Positions 1-11,665 of a stretch of 64,000 nt of DNA are shown piece after piece; the first letter of the stretch is position 1, and every line of letters starts with the position of its first letter. The stretch covers positions 385,516 through 449,515 of the forward strand of contig NW_019091414.1 in assembly GCF_001949145.1 (NCBI RefSeq). The letters are read 5' to 3'. The position numbers were made by a program, and so were the translations under genes. This DNA comes from Acanthaster planci (lineage: Eukaryota; Echinodermata; Asteroidea; Valvatida; Acanthasteridae). The notes under the pieces were generated by a model. It ran no database searches and was not told where the DNA came from. It was given only the letters and a program-made list of their open reading frames with translations.

Positions 1-281
1 TAGTACTAGCCCGGCCTATAAATTCTAGCAAAAATGTTTCAGACTACCTAAACTTAGTTCCTTGGTTGCCCGGTGAGCTAGTGGAACATTTAGTATTAAA
101 CCTACATGTACCTGTTAAAATTTAGATCAAAATATATAATGCTTTCTGTGATAATAAATACAAGACTGCAAAAACCGAGTCATTGTGGATGTGTTTTGTG
201 TGTTTCAAAACATGATACTCACACGATAGGGTGAGAAGCGACTGGGTACACCATGAACAGAGTAGACTGGTGGGCTTTAGT
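1..281. other. Unassigned AT-rich sequence at window edge
   Basis: I see no coding exon or structured element here. Only short reading frames without family resemblance occur on either strand. The 5' exons of the downstream PIP4P gene might lie in or before this stretch, but nothing recognisable was seen. Confidence 0.4.
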
Positions 282-2024
282 ATATACACAGACATGTACA
301 TGTATGTGCAGTAGCATAGCATACGGTACAGTGCTGTACCGTACGTGCACACTGTTCTCATTCACATCATTTATCAATTTTTCTAACTTGGACTGGGCAC
401 AGCTGCATGTATTTGTACTGGGTGTTGCAGGAGTCTTTGAAAGCATTTGATACGAAGTCTATCGTAACAAAGTTGCGTGCAAACTGCGCCCTCTTTTGAT
501 TGGAAAAAGTTTTTTCTCGTTTACTGTGCATGTTCACCGCACACATTCAGTTACCAAGCATAAGCAGGAAAGACGGAGCAAAGAGATGAGTTTGATCCCA
601 ACCCCATGACCAGTGACTGAGGCGACTTTTAACTAACATGCCTCTTTATTTATTTATACCATCAACCTTTCATTTTCCAAAATTTCAAATTCTTCAGTAG
701 TAAGTTGATAAGAAATTTTGGGATTTTTCTTATTCTTCTATACATGGACTTGTAAAAGTCTAAACGGGCTAGTAAAATATCCAGTTAACTAGCCAGGAAA
801 AAAAAGCACAAGGCCTGTGTATGATAAAATGTTTAGTGATACACTGCTGTAACTATCAATGAACATTCAGTAATACCAAACACAACCTTCAGCTCCCTAA
901 CTTTACATACATCCTGTACATGTACATGTGTGATCCTGCTGAAGTGTTGCATATTCCATAAAAGTCCAGCCTAACTCCTTGAATTAAACTTTTCTTTGAA
1001 TTAAATGATGTGTACATGTATATACCACTTATAAAATGATTCAAAAATGAAGGAAACTTTTGAGAGTACTCATGAAACAACATGGTTTGTGTATCACAGG
1101 TCTAGAGCATGTACACATGTACATGTGTAGTGGACCATAGACTGGCTACCATTGCATGCATGTGCAGTGTTTTCAGGCTAGGCAGCGTTCACACAGAAAA
1201 TTACACTTTGTAGGATCACTGCTACATGTATGTACATAAGATAAGGATTTTGACCTGGAAATTAATACTTGAAAATGAAAAACAGAAGAGAGAAATCCAA
1301 TTTGTGACTCCACTCTTAGAAATCTTCATCAAAATGCTTTAACAGTTGGGACCATATCAAATGTTTGCACGACAACTATTGATGAATGCAGAGGCAAATA
1401 CAGTGCATCGTACTTGTAGCTCAGCACCTGTTTCTTCAGTTATTGTTCAGAAACCAGTGGAATTTATCTACGTACATGTACTACCTTCAAGTGCATGTGC
1501 TTTCACCACATCACAGCACTCTTTGAGAAAACACTTGTCATGTTGAGGGAATAAGTGCATAAAAATTAATGGGAGAAAATTTTAGACAGTGCTGGGACAG
1601 ATAAGAATGTCTTGGTGTGTTTGGGAATACTCCTTAACTCAAGCAGTCCATTGGACCACTTGAACAAGGACTTGACTAGGCCATAAGGATTTTGGCTGCC
1701 AGACCAGCATTATGTTTGAACCCTGCCATACAATGTTGAAAATTTAAAGATGTTAAGATCATGATATTGTGACTTTCTTGAATGTATTTGAATGTATACA
1801 GCCATTGTTGTTGATCACACAGTGGTTTTGATTTTGAGTCAACCATGTGTAATTTTCCAATTTAATGAACACTGAGGTGGTTGCCGTTGGTTTACTTTTG
1901 GTTTTGAACCCTTGATTAGCAGCCATGACATAAATCTTCATTTCCTTACAATTTTATCTTAATTCTTTCACTTTATTTAACTACAAATGCATGTGTATTT
2001 TGTACCTGTATTGATTGCAAAACA
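282..2024 (+). repeat. Direct ~1.74 kb duplication, copy 1
   Basis: This stretch matches copy 2 almost base for base, with scattered substitutions and small indels, many of them in TACATGTA runs. It begins near the shared GCAGTAGCATAGCATACGG block and ends at the shared TTGATTGCAAAACA block. No gene is seen inside; the short frames are repeated in both copies and carry no domain. A single N at 2052 lies just beyond its end. It is either a true tandem duplication or two haplotypes laid end to end by the assembler. Confidence 0.9.
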
Positions 2025-2066
2025 TGAGATATCCAGATGTATACTTCATCANCAGTTAGGGTTAAT

Positions 2067-3784
2067 ATATACACATGTACAGTAGCATAGCATACGGTAC
2101 AGCGCAGTACCGTATGTGCACACTGTTCTTATTCACATCATTTATCAATTTTTCTAACTTGGACTGGGCACAGCTGCATGTATTTGTACTGGGTGTTGCA
2201 GGAGTCCTTGAAAGCATTTGATATGAAGTCTACTGTAACAAAGTTGCATGCAAACTGCGCCCTCTTTTGATTGGAAAAAGTTTTTTCTCATTTACCGTGC
2301 ATGTTTACCGCACACATTCGGTTACCAAGCATAAGCAGCCTATATGAGAGGAAAGACGGAGCAAAGAGATGAGTTTGATCCCAACCCCATGACCAGTGAC
2401 TGAGGCGACTTTTAACTAACATGCCTCTTTATTTATTTATACCATCAGCCTTTCATTTTCAGAAATGTCAAATTCTTCATTAGAAAGCTGATAAGAAATT
2501 TTGGAATTTTTCTTATTCTTCTGTACATGGACTTGTAAAACTCTAAACGGGCTAGTAAAATATCCAGTTAACTAGCCAGGAAAAAAAGCACAAGGCCTGT
2601 GTATGATATAATGTTCCGTGATACACTGCTGTAACTATCAATGAACATTCAGTAATACCAAACACAACCTTCAGCTCCCTAACTTTACATACATCCTGTA
2701 CATGCATGATCCTGCTGAAGTGTTGCATATTCCATAAAAGTCAAGTCTAACTCCTTGAACTAAACTTTGCTTTGAATTAAATGACATGTATATACCACTT
2801 ATAAAATGATTCAAAAATGAAGGAAACTTTTGAGAGTACTCGTGAAAGAACATGGTTTGTGTATCACAGGTCTAGAGCATGTACACACGTACATGTGTAG
2901 TGGACCATAGACTGGCTACCATTGCATGCATGTGCAGTGTTTTCAGGCTAGGCAGCGTTCACACAGAAAATTACACTTTGTAGGATCACTGCTACAGATA
3001 AGGATTTTGACCTGGAAATGAATACTTGAAAATGAAAAACAGAAGAGAGAAATCCAATTTGTGACTCCACTCTTAGAAATCTTCATCAAAATGCTTTAAC
3101 AGTTAGGACCATATCAAATGTTTGCACGACAACTATTGATGAATGCAGAGGCAAATACAATACATCGTCCATGTAGCTCAGCACCTGTTTCTTCAGTTAT
3201 TGTTCAGGAAACTGAGCTGTGGAAACCAGTGGAATTTATCTACGTACATGTACTACCTTGAGGTGCACAGCACTCTTTGAGAAAACACTTGTCATGTTGA
3301 GGGAATAAGTGCATAAAAATTAATGGGAGAAAATTTTAGACTGTGCTGGGACAGATAAGAATGTCTTGGTGTGTTTGGGAATACTCCTTAACTCAAGTAG
3401 TCCATTGGACCACTTTAACAAGGACTTGACTAGGCCATAAGGATTTTGGCTGCCAGACCAGCATTATGTTTGAACCCTGCCATACAATGTTGAAAATTTA
3501 AAGATGTTAAGATCATGATATTGTGACTTTCTTGAATGTATTTGAATGTATACAGCCATTGTTGTTGATCACACAGTGGTTTTCATTTTGAGTCAACCAT
3601 GTGTAATTTTCCAATTTAATGAACACTGAGGTGGTTGCCGTTGGTTTACTTTTGGTTTTGGTTTTGAACCCTTGATTAGCAGTCATGACATAAATCTTCA
3701 TTTCCTTACAATTTTATCTTAACCCTTTCACTTTATGTAACTTCAAATGTATGTGTATTTTGTACCTGTATTGATTGCAAAACA
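2067..3784 (+). repeat. Direct ~1.74 kb duplication, copy 2
   Basis: Second copy of the preceding block in the same orientation. Several TACATGTA stretches present in copy 1 are shortened or missing here (for example near 2700 and 2790). It ends exactly at a single N at 3785. The bases between the copies (about 2025-2066) contain the other single N, at 2052. Confidence 0.9.
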
Positions 3785-3785
3785 N

Positions 3786-4252
3786 CAATGTAGTTACTGA
3801 TCACCATGATGTCCCTTGAATGGTTGTGTTTTAGTTTCCTGCTGCTTAACATGTAGAATGACAAAGTACATGTACATGTATGTGATACTACCAAAACATG
3901 CAGAAATTGTTAAACATTTCACTAATGTGTGAAATATTATTACCCCCTTTACCAAAAAGAAGCTCATTAAAACCTTTCTTTTGAAGTATCCAAAATTTTG
4001 GAAAGTTTCCAGTTGTTTTCAACATTATCTGAAATGCAAAGGTCATCACTTCTCTACCTCTTTGTTTATAAAAATTTCCCAAGACATATTGCTCACTGAC
4101 CATGACAAACAACTTCATCTTCCAATACAAGTCTTAAAGTCCCTAGTTTTGGTATAGCAAACCATTTAGTATTTGTAGCCCCGATATTTACCATTTTGGC
4201 TTCTGACTTTTTTTTTAACTAGTCAGAGATTATTACTGGCATGTCACTCCAT
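3786..4252. other. Unassigned non-coding stretch
   Basis: This AT-rich sequence lies between the duplicated block and the 29-bp minisatellite. No exon, RNA gene or inverted repeat was recognised. It is probably intronic or upstream sequence of the plus-strand PIP4P gene. Confidence 0.35.
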
Positions 4253-5358
4253 TCTGATTTGAAGTAAATCAGTTAATATTTGTTGATTTAAATTACCTCA
4301 GTTAATATTTGTTGATTTGAAGTAACTCAGTTAAAATTTGTTGATTTGAAGTAACTCAGTTAAAATTCGTTGATTTGAAGTAACTCAGTTAATATTTGTT
4401 GATTTGAAGTAACTCAGTTAATATTCGTTGATTTGAAATAACTTAGTTAATATTTGTTGTTTTGAAGTAACTCAATTAATATTTGTTGATTTGAAGTAAC
4501 TCAGTTAAAATTTGTTGATTTAAATTACCTCAGTTAATATTTGTTGATTTGAAGTAACTCAGTTAATATTTGTTGATTTGAAGTAACTTAGTTAATATTT
4601 GTTGTTTTGAAGTAACTCAATTAATATTTGTTGATTTGAAGTAACTCAGTTAATATTTGTTGATTTGAAGTAACTCAGTTAAAATTTGTTGATTTAAATT
4701 ACCTCAGTTAAAATTCGTTGATTTGAAGTAACTCAGTTAATATTCGTTGATTTGAAGTAACTCAGTTAATATTCGTTGATTTGAAGTAACTTAGTTAATA
4801 TTTGTTGTTTTGAAGTAATCAATTAATATTTGTTGATTTGAAGTAACTCAGTTAATATTTGTTGATTTGAAGTAACTCAGTTAATATTTGTTGATTTGAA
4901 GTAACTCAGTTAATATTTGTTGATTTGAAGTAACTCAGTTAATATTTGTTGTTTTGAAGTAACTCAGTTAATATTTGTTGATTTGAAGTAACTCAGTTAA
5001 TATTTGTTGATTTAAGTTAACTCGGTTAATATTTGTTGATTTGAAGTAACTCAGTTAAAATTTGTTGAATTGAAGTAACTCAGTTAAAATTCGTTGATTT
5101 GAAGTAACTCAGTTAATATTCGTTGATTTGAAGTAACTCAGTTAAAATTCGTTGATTTGAAGTAACTCAGTTAATATTCGTTGATTTGAAGTAACTCAGT
5201 TAATATTCGTTGATTTGAAGTAACTTAGTTAATATTTGTTGTTTTGAAGTAACTCAATTAAAATTTGTTGATTTGAAGTAACTCAGTTAAAATTTGTTGA
5301 TTTGAAGTAACTCAGTTAATATTCGTTGATTTGAAGTAACTCAGTTAATATTTGTTGT
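4253..5358 (+). repeat. 29-bp minisatellite, about 38 units
   Basis: The unit reads roughly GTTGATTTGAAGTAACTCAG followed by TTAATATTT. It is repeated head to tail with recurring variants (TTAAAATTT, TTCGTTG, TTGTTTTG, TTTAAATTACC) that occur in higher-order blocks. The array ends about 10 bases before the splice acceptor of the first recognised PIP4P exon, so the 3' end of that intron is made of this repeat. Every unit contains an ACTCAG that could act as a weak cryptic acceptor. Confidence 0.95.
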
Positions 5359-5368
5359 CATTTTGTAG

Positions 5369-8300
5369 CCCATCAAAGAAGCTCCAGCTGGTAAGAAATA
5401 TGTCCGCTGTCCATGCAACTGTCTGCTCATCTGCAAGATGTCATCTAAGCGCATTGCATGCCCAAGGGCTAACTGGTAAGTCCCCTAACCATTGCTGTGA
5501 TCCAAATTCACCAAATACATGTATACATTCCCTTGTTTAATTTTGGTTCTAAAATTGAGACTTATAAATCCTTCAAAAACTCACACTTTGGTTCAGGAAG
5601 ATTTCAAGTAAACTTCATCGGTGAATTTAGAAATGAATTAAGAAAGTGGTCAGAGTTGAGTGCAGCATTTTCAACACCTTCAGGGGTGAATTTATTTGTC
5701 TAATTTGCATGCTTTTGTATGTCATTTTTATCAAGGATTCTGTGACTGGCATAATGTAAATTAAATTATAGAATATCCATGATTATAATTTAGAACTAAA
5801 GTTAAGTTTTTAATTTTGATGTTGCATAATCGGCAGCTGTAAGTGAAAGTTTTCTCACTTGACTCTGTGTTTTCATTAACCGACAGTAAGCGGATCATCA
5901 ACCTGGCTCCAGTGACCGCCGTTGCTCCATCAACCACAACCACCCTTACTACAACTTCTGGTTACCGTGTGGTTTGTGGTCATTGTAATGAGAGATTCAG
6001 GGTAAGACCATTGGCTGAAGCAAAACAAGGGGAGTAGCAGCTCTGTGCTCAATGATAATGGTGATCATACATGGGTGGTAATTTGGCATTTTCAGTAAAA
6101 CTTAGGTCACCAAACCTGGCTCTTTTCACGTCCAAAATGCTGATAAGCATTTGATTGCTAAGATTAATATGCAGTGTTGATTCACTAACGGTATACATTA
6201 ATTGCCATTCATCTGTTTGTAGTCTGTCTTTTTGTTTAACTAGCCAGGTTAATTTGAAGTAACTAAATCAAGTTTTAGAAGGAATAGAGAGAAACGTTAT
6301 GAAATGCTACGTGACTGTTAAAAATTTGTTATTTCTGTTTTTCCTTTAGTTTCCTCATCAGTCAACCTTGGCTAGATGCCCCTACTGTCGACGAGTGTAA
6401 GCCTCATAAAGTGTTGTCTTACTCTGTCAATACGTAATCCATACTTTGATTCTTTGTTGGGACTACTTGTCAGTTTATACCACTGTCATAAGTGATCATG
6501 TATTATCTTAAAGTTCACTTTGTTGAAGAGACTCTGTAAATGATCATATTTCTTTGTTGAAGCCGTATTGTGTTGCACATACATGTACTTTCTTATGCTG
6601 TACTTTCAATTTTCTGTAATTTCTTAACACAGCTCTTCATATTACTGCATGTATTTAACCGACCTTTGGTGGGGTTCCCATTTTGGCACAGTGGTTCTGA
6701 TCTAGGTTTATTTCTTCCTATGTTGAATGTGTAGGTCATCTGTTGGACAAGCCTATGCTAAGAACAGGTGCATCATTTACACTGTGATTGGACTCATTTT
6801 CATTGGAGCAGGCATTGGTGTCACGGTAAGCCAAGTTACCCTTTTTGTGAAATGTCTCTTTTTTAATGGGTGAAAGTCCTATGTAAGTTTTGGTTGTGAG
6901 AACACTTGTTAATATTTGTGTTGACTTTGTGTGGTACTGATCAAACTATCTTGCTGATGGACATTTTCAAGCCTATGCTTGTGTGAACAAGCCACTTGTG
7001 CACATTCAGCTGAAAATTTCTAAATCAGTGAATACATTTCCTATAGTCTTATACTTAGTTTTCCCGATTAGATCACCTGGCACCATTTAACCTGTATACT
7101 TCATACAGTCTTACTATTTATTTTGTTATTTGTGATTTTTTCTCTATAGATTGGAACCTATCCCCTGGCACAAAACCAAGGAGGTATCTACTTTGTGTGG
7201 ATTGGTAAGTCATCACTACTTGCTACAAATCATTTACCTTTCCTTTTAGTTTTGCCCTCATCAGCTGGCATTGGCTCTTATTGTGTGGCATCACTCTTTA
7301 ACTATGCTTTGATCTCATAACCTTCATATTTGTTCATATTTAAATAGTTGTATTTAGATCTGTGTTGACTCCTAAAGTGTTTATGTATCACATTGAGTTC
7401 AACCACTTGCTGCCAGGTAGAATTTGAAGTTGCATGACCAGGAGATTTTCAAGATTTTCCGTTTTCAAAATTCTTCAAAAAACCATAGCTTCATGTACTG
7501 GACATTTACACCCACAGGAGTAACTGTCTGGTGACTACTCTAATTTGACAGACAACATCTATGATGCCTGAGTATTTCAGCCAGGCCTACCACCTTGTAA
7601 AAAGAGTCCAGATTGTGCAGTGCTGTGTAACTTTCTTTTGTTCCCAAAACTGGCATAGCGGGCTACAGGCGTCTTTTCAATAAGGGCGAGATTAGCATAC
7701 AGCAGTATTGTATTGCTCATTGCTGGAGCCCTTTTTCCCCAGTGGTAATTGGCTCGTGATGAATGCCTCAATTAGTGGTATAATCTCTCAAAATAAGGAC
7801 AGATTTCCTCCGCTATTGACAACTGAAAAAAATGTTGGTAATTCCCAGCAGCTTGGTCTTTTGTACTTTTTGTCTTGGTACTCGGATACCATCTTTTGTG
7901 ACAAGGCCCAGCTCTTTTGTCCGGTTTCAGGCTCCCTGGTTTGGTGCATAAAGCCTATGTGCCCGTAACCGGGCTCCCTGGTTTGGTGCATAAAGCCTAT
8001 GTGCCCGTAACCGGGCTCCCTTGTTTGGTGCATAAAGCCTATGTGCCCGTAACCGGGCTCCCTGGTTTGGTGCATAAAGCCTATGTGCCCGTAACCGGGC
8101 TCCCTGGTTTGGTGCATAAAGCCTATGTGCCCGTAACCGGGCTCCCTGGTTTGGTGCATAAAGCCTATGTGCCCGTAACCAGGCTCCCCGCAGGATATGG
8201 TTCAAGATTCTTGCGTAATTCTGGAGTCAAGCTGTACCTTCAGTTATTTACCTCTTTTACTCTCTCTCTTTCTTCATCCCGGTTATAATAGTCCCACATG

Positions 8301-8588
8301 GTTATGATTGTGACAAATAACAAACGAGGTCATGAACAAGCATTTGCTTTCTGCCTGGTATTTGCCATTCATCACCCCTTATTCCTTCTTTAATTGACTC
8401 ATTTTATGCCTCAGTATATTCTTATTGTGATGTGTGGAAAGGAAATAAACCAAACCTATCAAACCTCATGACCTTCAACCTTTGGCCTACTCCTTGCTAT
8501 CCCAGGTGCCTTTGTGGTTGGGATCCTGAATTTGATGCGAGCTGTTTACTATGGAGTTATGAAGGTCAGTAATCTGGAGACAGACTAG
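5369..8588 (+). CDS. PIP4P: PIP4P/TMEM55 family protein, partial at 5' end
   Basis: Endosomal/lysosomal two-pass membrane protein of the TMEM55 family, described as a phosphatidylinositol-4,5-bisphosphate 4-phosphatase; TMEM55B also helps position lysosomes. Exons read: 5369-5475, 5887-6001, 6350-6396, 6735-6825, 7150-7204, 8506-8588. All have GT-AG borders and their phases close, giving 165 codons plus TAG. The first exon encodes the conserved cysteine-rich segment [20 protein letters not shown], which includes a C-x5-R motif (CKMSSKR) of the kind proposed as catalytic. Exon 2 gives CGHCNERF and exon 3 ARCPYCRRV, a zinc-ribbon-like pattern. Two hydrophobic segments follow ([18 protein letters not shown] and [13 protein letters not shown]). 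The C terminus KVSNLETD parallels the KVS-containing ends of vertebrate members. About 90 N-terminal residues expected for the family are missing; their exons were not found upstream. Vertebrates have two paralogues, and I cannot say which is closer. Confidence 0.93.
7395..7640 (+). repeat. Interspersed repeat, copy 1 (in PIP4P intron)
   Basis: This segment closely resembles the last ~220 bases of the window. Shared blocks include TTTTCAAAATTCTT, TACACCCACA, ACAGACAACATCTAT, GAGTATTTCAGC and CTTGTAAAAAGAG. The spacing is conserved, so this is a dispersed element present at least twice in 64 kb. No coding potential or clear terminal repeats were seen, so its class is unknown. Confidence 0.75.
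7928..8190 (+). repeat. 42-bp minisatellite, about 6 units, in PIP4P last intron
   Basis: The unit starts GGGCTCCCTGGTTTGGTGCA and ends AAGCCTATGTGCCCGTAACC. The copies are nearly identical, so the array is young or homogenised. Because 42 is a multiple of three, several frames stay open on both strands and give repetitive pseudo-proteins. The array lies between two well-supported PIP4P exons and is intronic. Confidence 0.95.
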
Positions 8589-11226
8589 GGAAGGAAATAA
8601 CCAAGGAGTTTGCTCATCTTGACAAAGGAAAGTACCAGACTTCATTAGGAGTTACCATAATCTGTACTGATGTTAGGAAAGCCATAGAAAAGCATCACAT
8701 TAGCATGCTTAAAGTGATACATACAGGGAATCAAACCAAGAACAGAAATGACAGAGGGAAATGTTAAGGGATTTTTTGCCTTGCTTTTGATTTTTGTCAA
8801 ATTCATTCTACTACTACTACTTCCAGTATGGTACTCAAGATACATGTATGTCAGTGTACTGAGAAGTTAAGTTTTTGATTGGGGTGCTATATGAATCAAG
8901 ACTATCAAGCATTACATTTGACTGGATATTTCTAAGAAGCCTTAATTGCTGAACTGACTTGATGAGTAGATCATGTGGCAACAATTCAGAATCTGTTACT
9001 CACAAAAGAAAACTACTTACTGGTTTCAAATAGTTCATAAGAAAAAAATCTCACCATTTAATAACGATCAAATTGTTAGTGAGCAATTTGTTGTACGTAA
9101 AATATCGAGCCGTTTGCTTTCACTTCAGATTTTTCATTAAGACAAACTACAACTAAGTCTCTCTAAATGTCGCTCTCCGCTTGTGTGTTTGTTAGCAAAT
9201 TGTTTGTTTGGTTTTTTTTTTGGCTGATTTGTGAGCAGATGATTGGACATGAATAGATTAGAAGTGTTTCTGAGCAACCCAGTTACACAATGATGGCAGG
9301 TTTTGATTTTTAAGTACAGATCTTAAATGCCTGCAGCTAAACACAAACATGGCAGTCAAGCTTTTTTCACCAAATTTTGGCTTTGTGGTTTAAGTGATCA
9401 TATCATGATTATAAATTGCAGCATGTATTTATATCATTGTAAATAGAAATTAACCTGATTTGCTCTGCTGTAATCTTGACATATTAAGCAAGGCTCATCT
9501 TTTCCAGCAGGTACAGACAATGAAGATGTAATCTTAATGTTAAGTACATGTCAAATTGGTGTTAGGAAATTCAACTTTGTATAAATTGTGTGGCACATAT
9601 TGGCATTGCATTAAAATTGCATTTATATATATGTAAAAAGATTTATATCGAATTGGTGTTAATTAGGTATATGTGCATAGAAGTAGTTTACTCTTCTGTT
9701 TACATTGTTTACGTAGTTCACATTGCTTTCACATTACACGTACCGATACAGCAGAACTAGTCTAAACAAGTAGACAAATTTTCCACGCAAGTCACTGTGT
9801 ATACCAGTATCTTGTGGAATACTGTTTCCACAATATCGTTCTCTTAAAGGTAAACAAAAACTATGATGCTGCACGTTGCTTGAAGCGTTCATTTAATTAG
9901 GTACACACAGATGCAAAAGAGTCAAGACTTAATATGTTTGAACCCACTTGTAGTTTTAAGTACAGTATTGTTGCTTGTATCCATCAATTATCAAACCTAA
10001 TTTTTTGGGAGTTATTTTAGATGGGGCATGATCTTACAGAGCCGCCTTTTACCCAGAATGTATTACATCAAATTAGCTTTGCTTTTACATCTGCAGAAGT
10101 ATAAGCCAGCATTGAGAATGAAGGGCTTTTGTGAACTTGAATGGGAAACAAAGCATTTACATCCAAAATTAAATGAGGTTTAGAAAGATTATGCAGACTC
10201 AAAATAGGATTTGTATTCTAAATACCCATGGGTTTGCTTCATTTATACAATACTGGTACTTGGTAAACAAATGTTTATTTTGAAATTGGCTAGAAATATT
10301 CTGTAACTCTTAACTTCTTTATTATGTGTATCCAAAACATAATTTTTGTTTTTACAGATAAAGCATAAATATTTTAAGTTTTTGTCATGAAATTTGATAT
10401 ATAACAGATGTTCATGCATATTTGCTTATAAACCTAGTCACATCTTGTTTTTTTTATTTTATGCCAGAATACTACGACAAGAACCAATAACATCAATCTT
10501 TTGCAGTAGCTTTTGAGAAAATGTTTACAAACTCATGGATTTATGTATAGCTTTTCCTTATTAAATAATTAAATTTTGACACAATTTACATGTATTTTTT
10601 TGTATCAAGACACTGTTGGTAGTATTGTATGCAAATTTGGTAGTGGTTCATTTTTATTTTAATTTGAAATCTTGCTCTAATATCTTGGATTTGTTACATA
10701 TAACTGGAATGATGGAATCACGTTTCTTTTGATTGGTATCTTAAGCAAGGTTTACATTCAAAATTTCTGAACTTTCCTTATGGAGGTACTTAATCAGTGA
10801 GAACTACATGCATATGTACGTTGATCAGAATCATTGATCAGTATGACTCCAAGGATTGTCATGTTCCAAGCTAATATCTTTCCCATTTTATCCCAATATC
10901 ACTTTTTTACCTGTTACCTCTGTGGATCATTTCAATTTCATCTCTTGACAGGAATTGGGGTTTCATAAGTGTGAATCTTATGAAAGAAGCTACTGGATGT
11001 ATATTTCAGCAAAGAAAAATCCTGCAACATTGAAACTTGCAGCATTAGGGTTGCCCAAGCACTGCTTCAGATGCTTTCCTAAAAATAACCATTTATTCTT
11101 GCTGTGGTCACGCCGGTTGCTCATACGTGAACCCCATCCATTGCTTTGTAGTTAAGGGATAATGGTCAACACTCAGTCCTTTTCTGAAGAAATTAAGTAA
11201 TCAAAACCCTCAGCTTTGTTTTTCAG
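8589..11226 (+). other. PIP4P 3' UTR or alternative last intron
   Basis: There are no domain-like frames in this AT-rich stretch. It is either the 3' UTR after the TAG at 8588 or, if the AAG|GTCAGT site ending at 8564 is used as a donor, an intron leading to the repeat-encoded exon at 11227. A pyrimidine-rich acceptor ends at 11226. Confidence 0.5.
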
Positions 11227-11490
11227 TTTGCTTCAACTGCACCTGCTATACCACCCTCAGTAACTGCACCTACTATACCACCCTCAGTAACTGCACCTAC
11301 TATACCACCCTCAGTAACTGCACCTGCTATACCACCCTCAGTAACTGCACCTGCTATACCACCCTCAGTAACTGCACCTGCTATACCACCCTCAGTAACT
11401 GCACCTGCTATACCACCCTCAGTAACTGCACCTGCTGTACCACCCTCAGTAACTGCACCTGCTGTACCACCCTCAGTACCCTCTGTTTAA
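11227..11490 (+). CDS. Possible alternative last exon of PIP4P: 9-residue Pro/Thr-rich repeats
   Basis: A strong acceptor (CTTTGTTTTTCAG) is followed by an open frame of 87 codons ending in TAA at 11488-11490. It encodes about nine copies of A-P-[AT]-[IV]-P-P-S-V-T from a 27-bp tandem repeat. If the last constitutive PIP4P exon is cut at its internal AAG|GTCAGT donor (after 8564), this exon joins in phase, replacing the tail KVSNLETD by FASTAPAIPPSVT and the repeats. An AATAAA follows at 11660. The tail would lie on the cytosolic or luminal side after the second membrane segment. A second forward frame is also open because 27 is a multiple of three, so this may simply be a non-coding minisatellite. 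The splice link is inference. Confidence 0.4.
   Translation, partial: FASTAPAIPPSVTAPTIPPSVTAPTIPPSVTAPAIPPSVTAPAIPPSVTAPAIPPSVTAPAIPPSVTAPAVPPSVTAPAVPPSVPSV
11236..11478 (+). repeat. 27-bp minisatellite, about 9 units
   Basis: The unit is ACTGCACCTGCTATACCACC followed by CTCAGTA. Only a few positions vary (CCTACT versus CCTGCT, CTATACC versus CTGTACC). This is the DNA repeat underlying the possible alternative exon described separately. Confidence 0.95.
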
Positions 11491-11659
11491 ACTGCCTTTT
11501 TTCAAAGTATCTTAATGTTTTGTTTCACCTTATATTCAACAATTTTTATACAATATTGCTGTAAAATACATTGTATTGCTCATCAAAATGTAAAAAATGA
11601 AAAGCTGAATTCAAATACATTATTCGGGCAAATTATCATGAAAACTGCTTTCTCTTGAT

Positions 11660-11665
11660 AATAAA
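11660..11665 (+). terminator. Candidate polyadenylation signal AATAAA
   Basis: A canonical hexamer lies 170 bases after the TAA of the repeat-encoded frame, with a T-rich stretch downstream. It would suit the alternative PIP4P transcript end. Without transcript data it is only a consensus match. Confidence 0.35.

Noticed and set aside
7788-8288. Repetitive open frames on both strands ([14 protein letters not shown]-like and [14 protein letters not shown]-like)
   Set aside because: They are translations of the 42-bp intronic minisatellite; unit length divisible by three keeps frames open. They lie between two conserved PIP4P exons.
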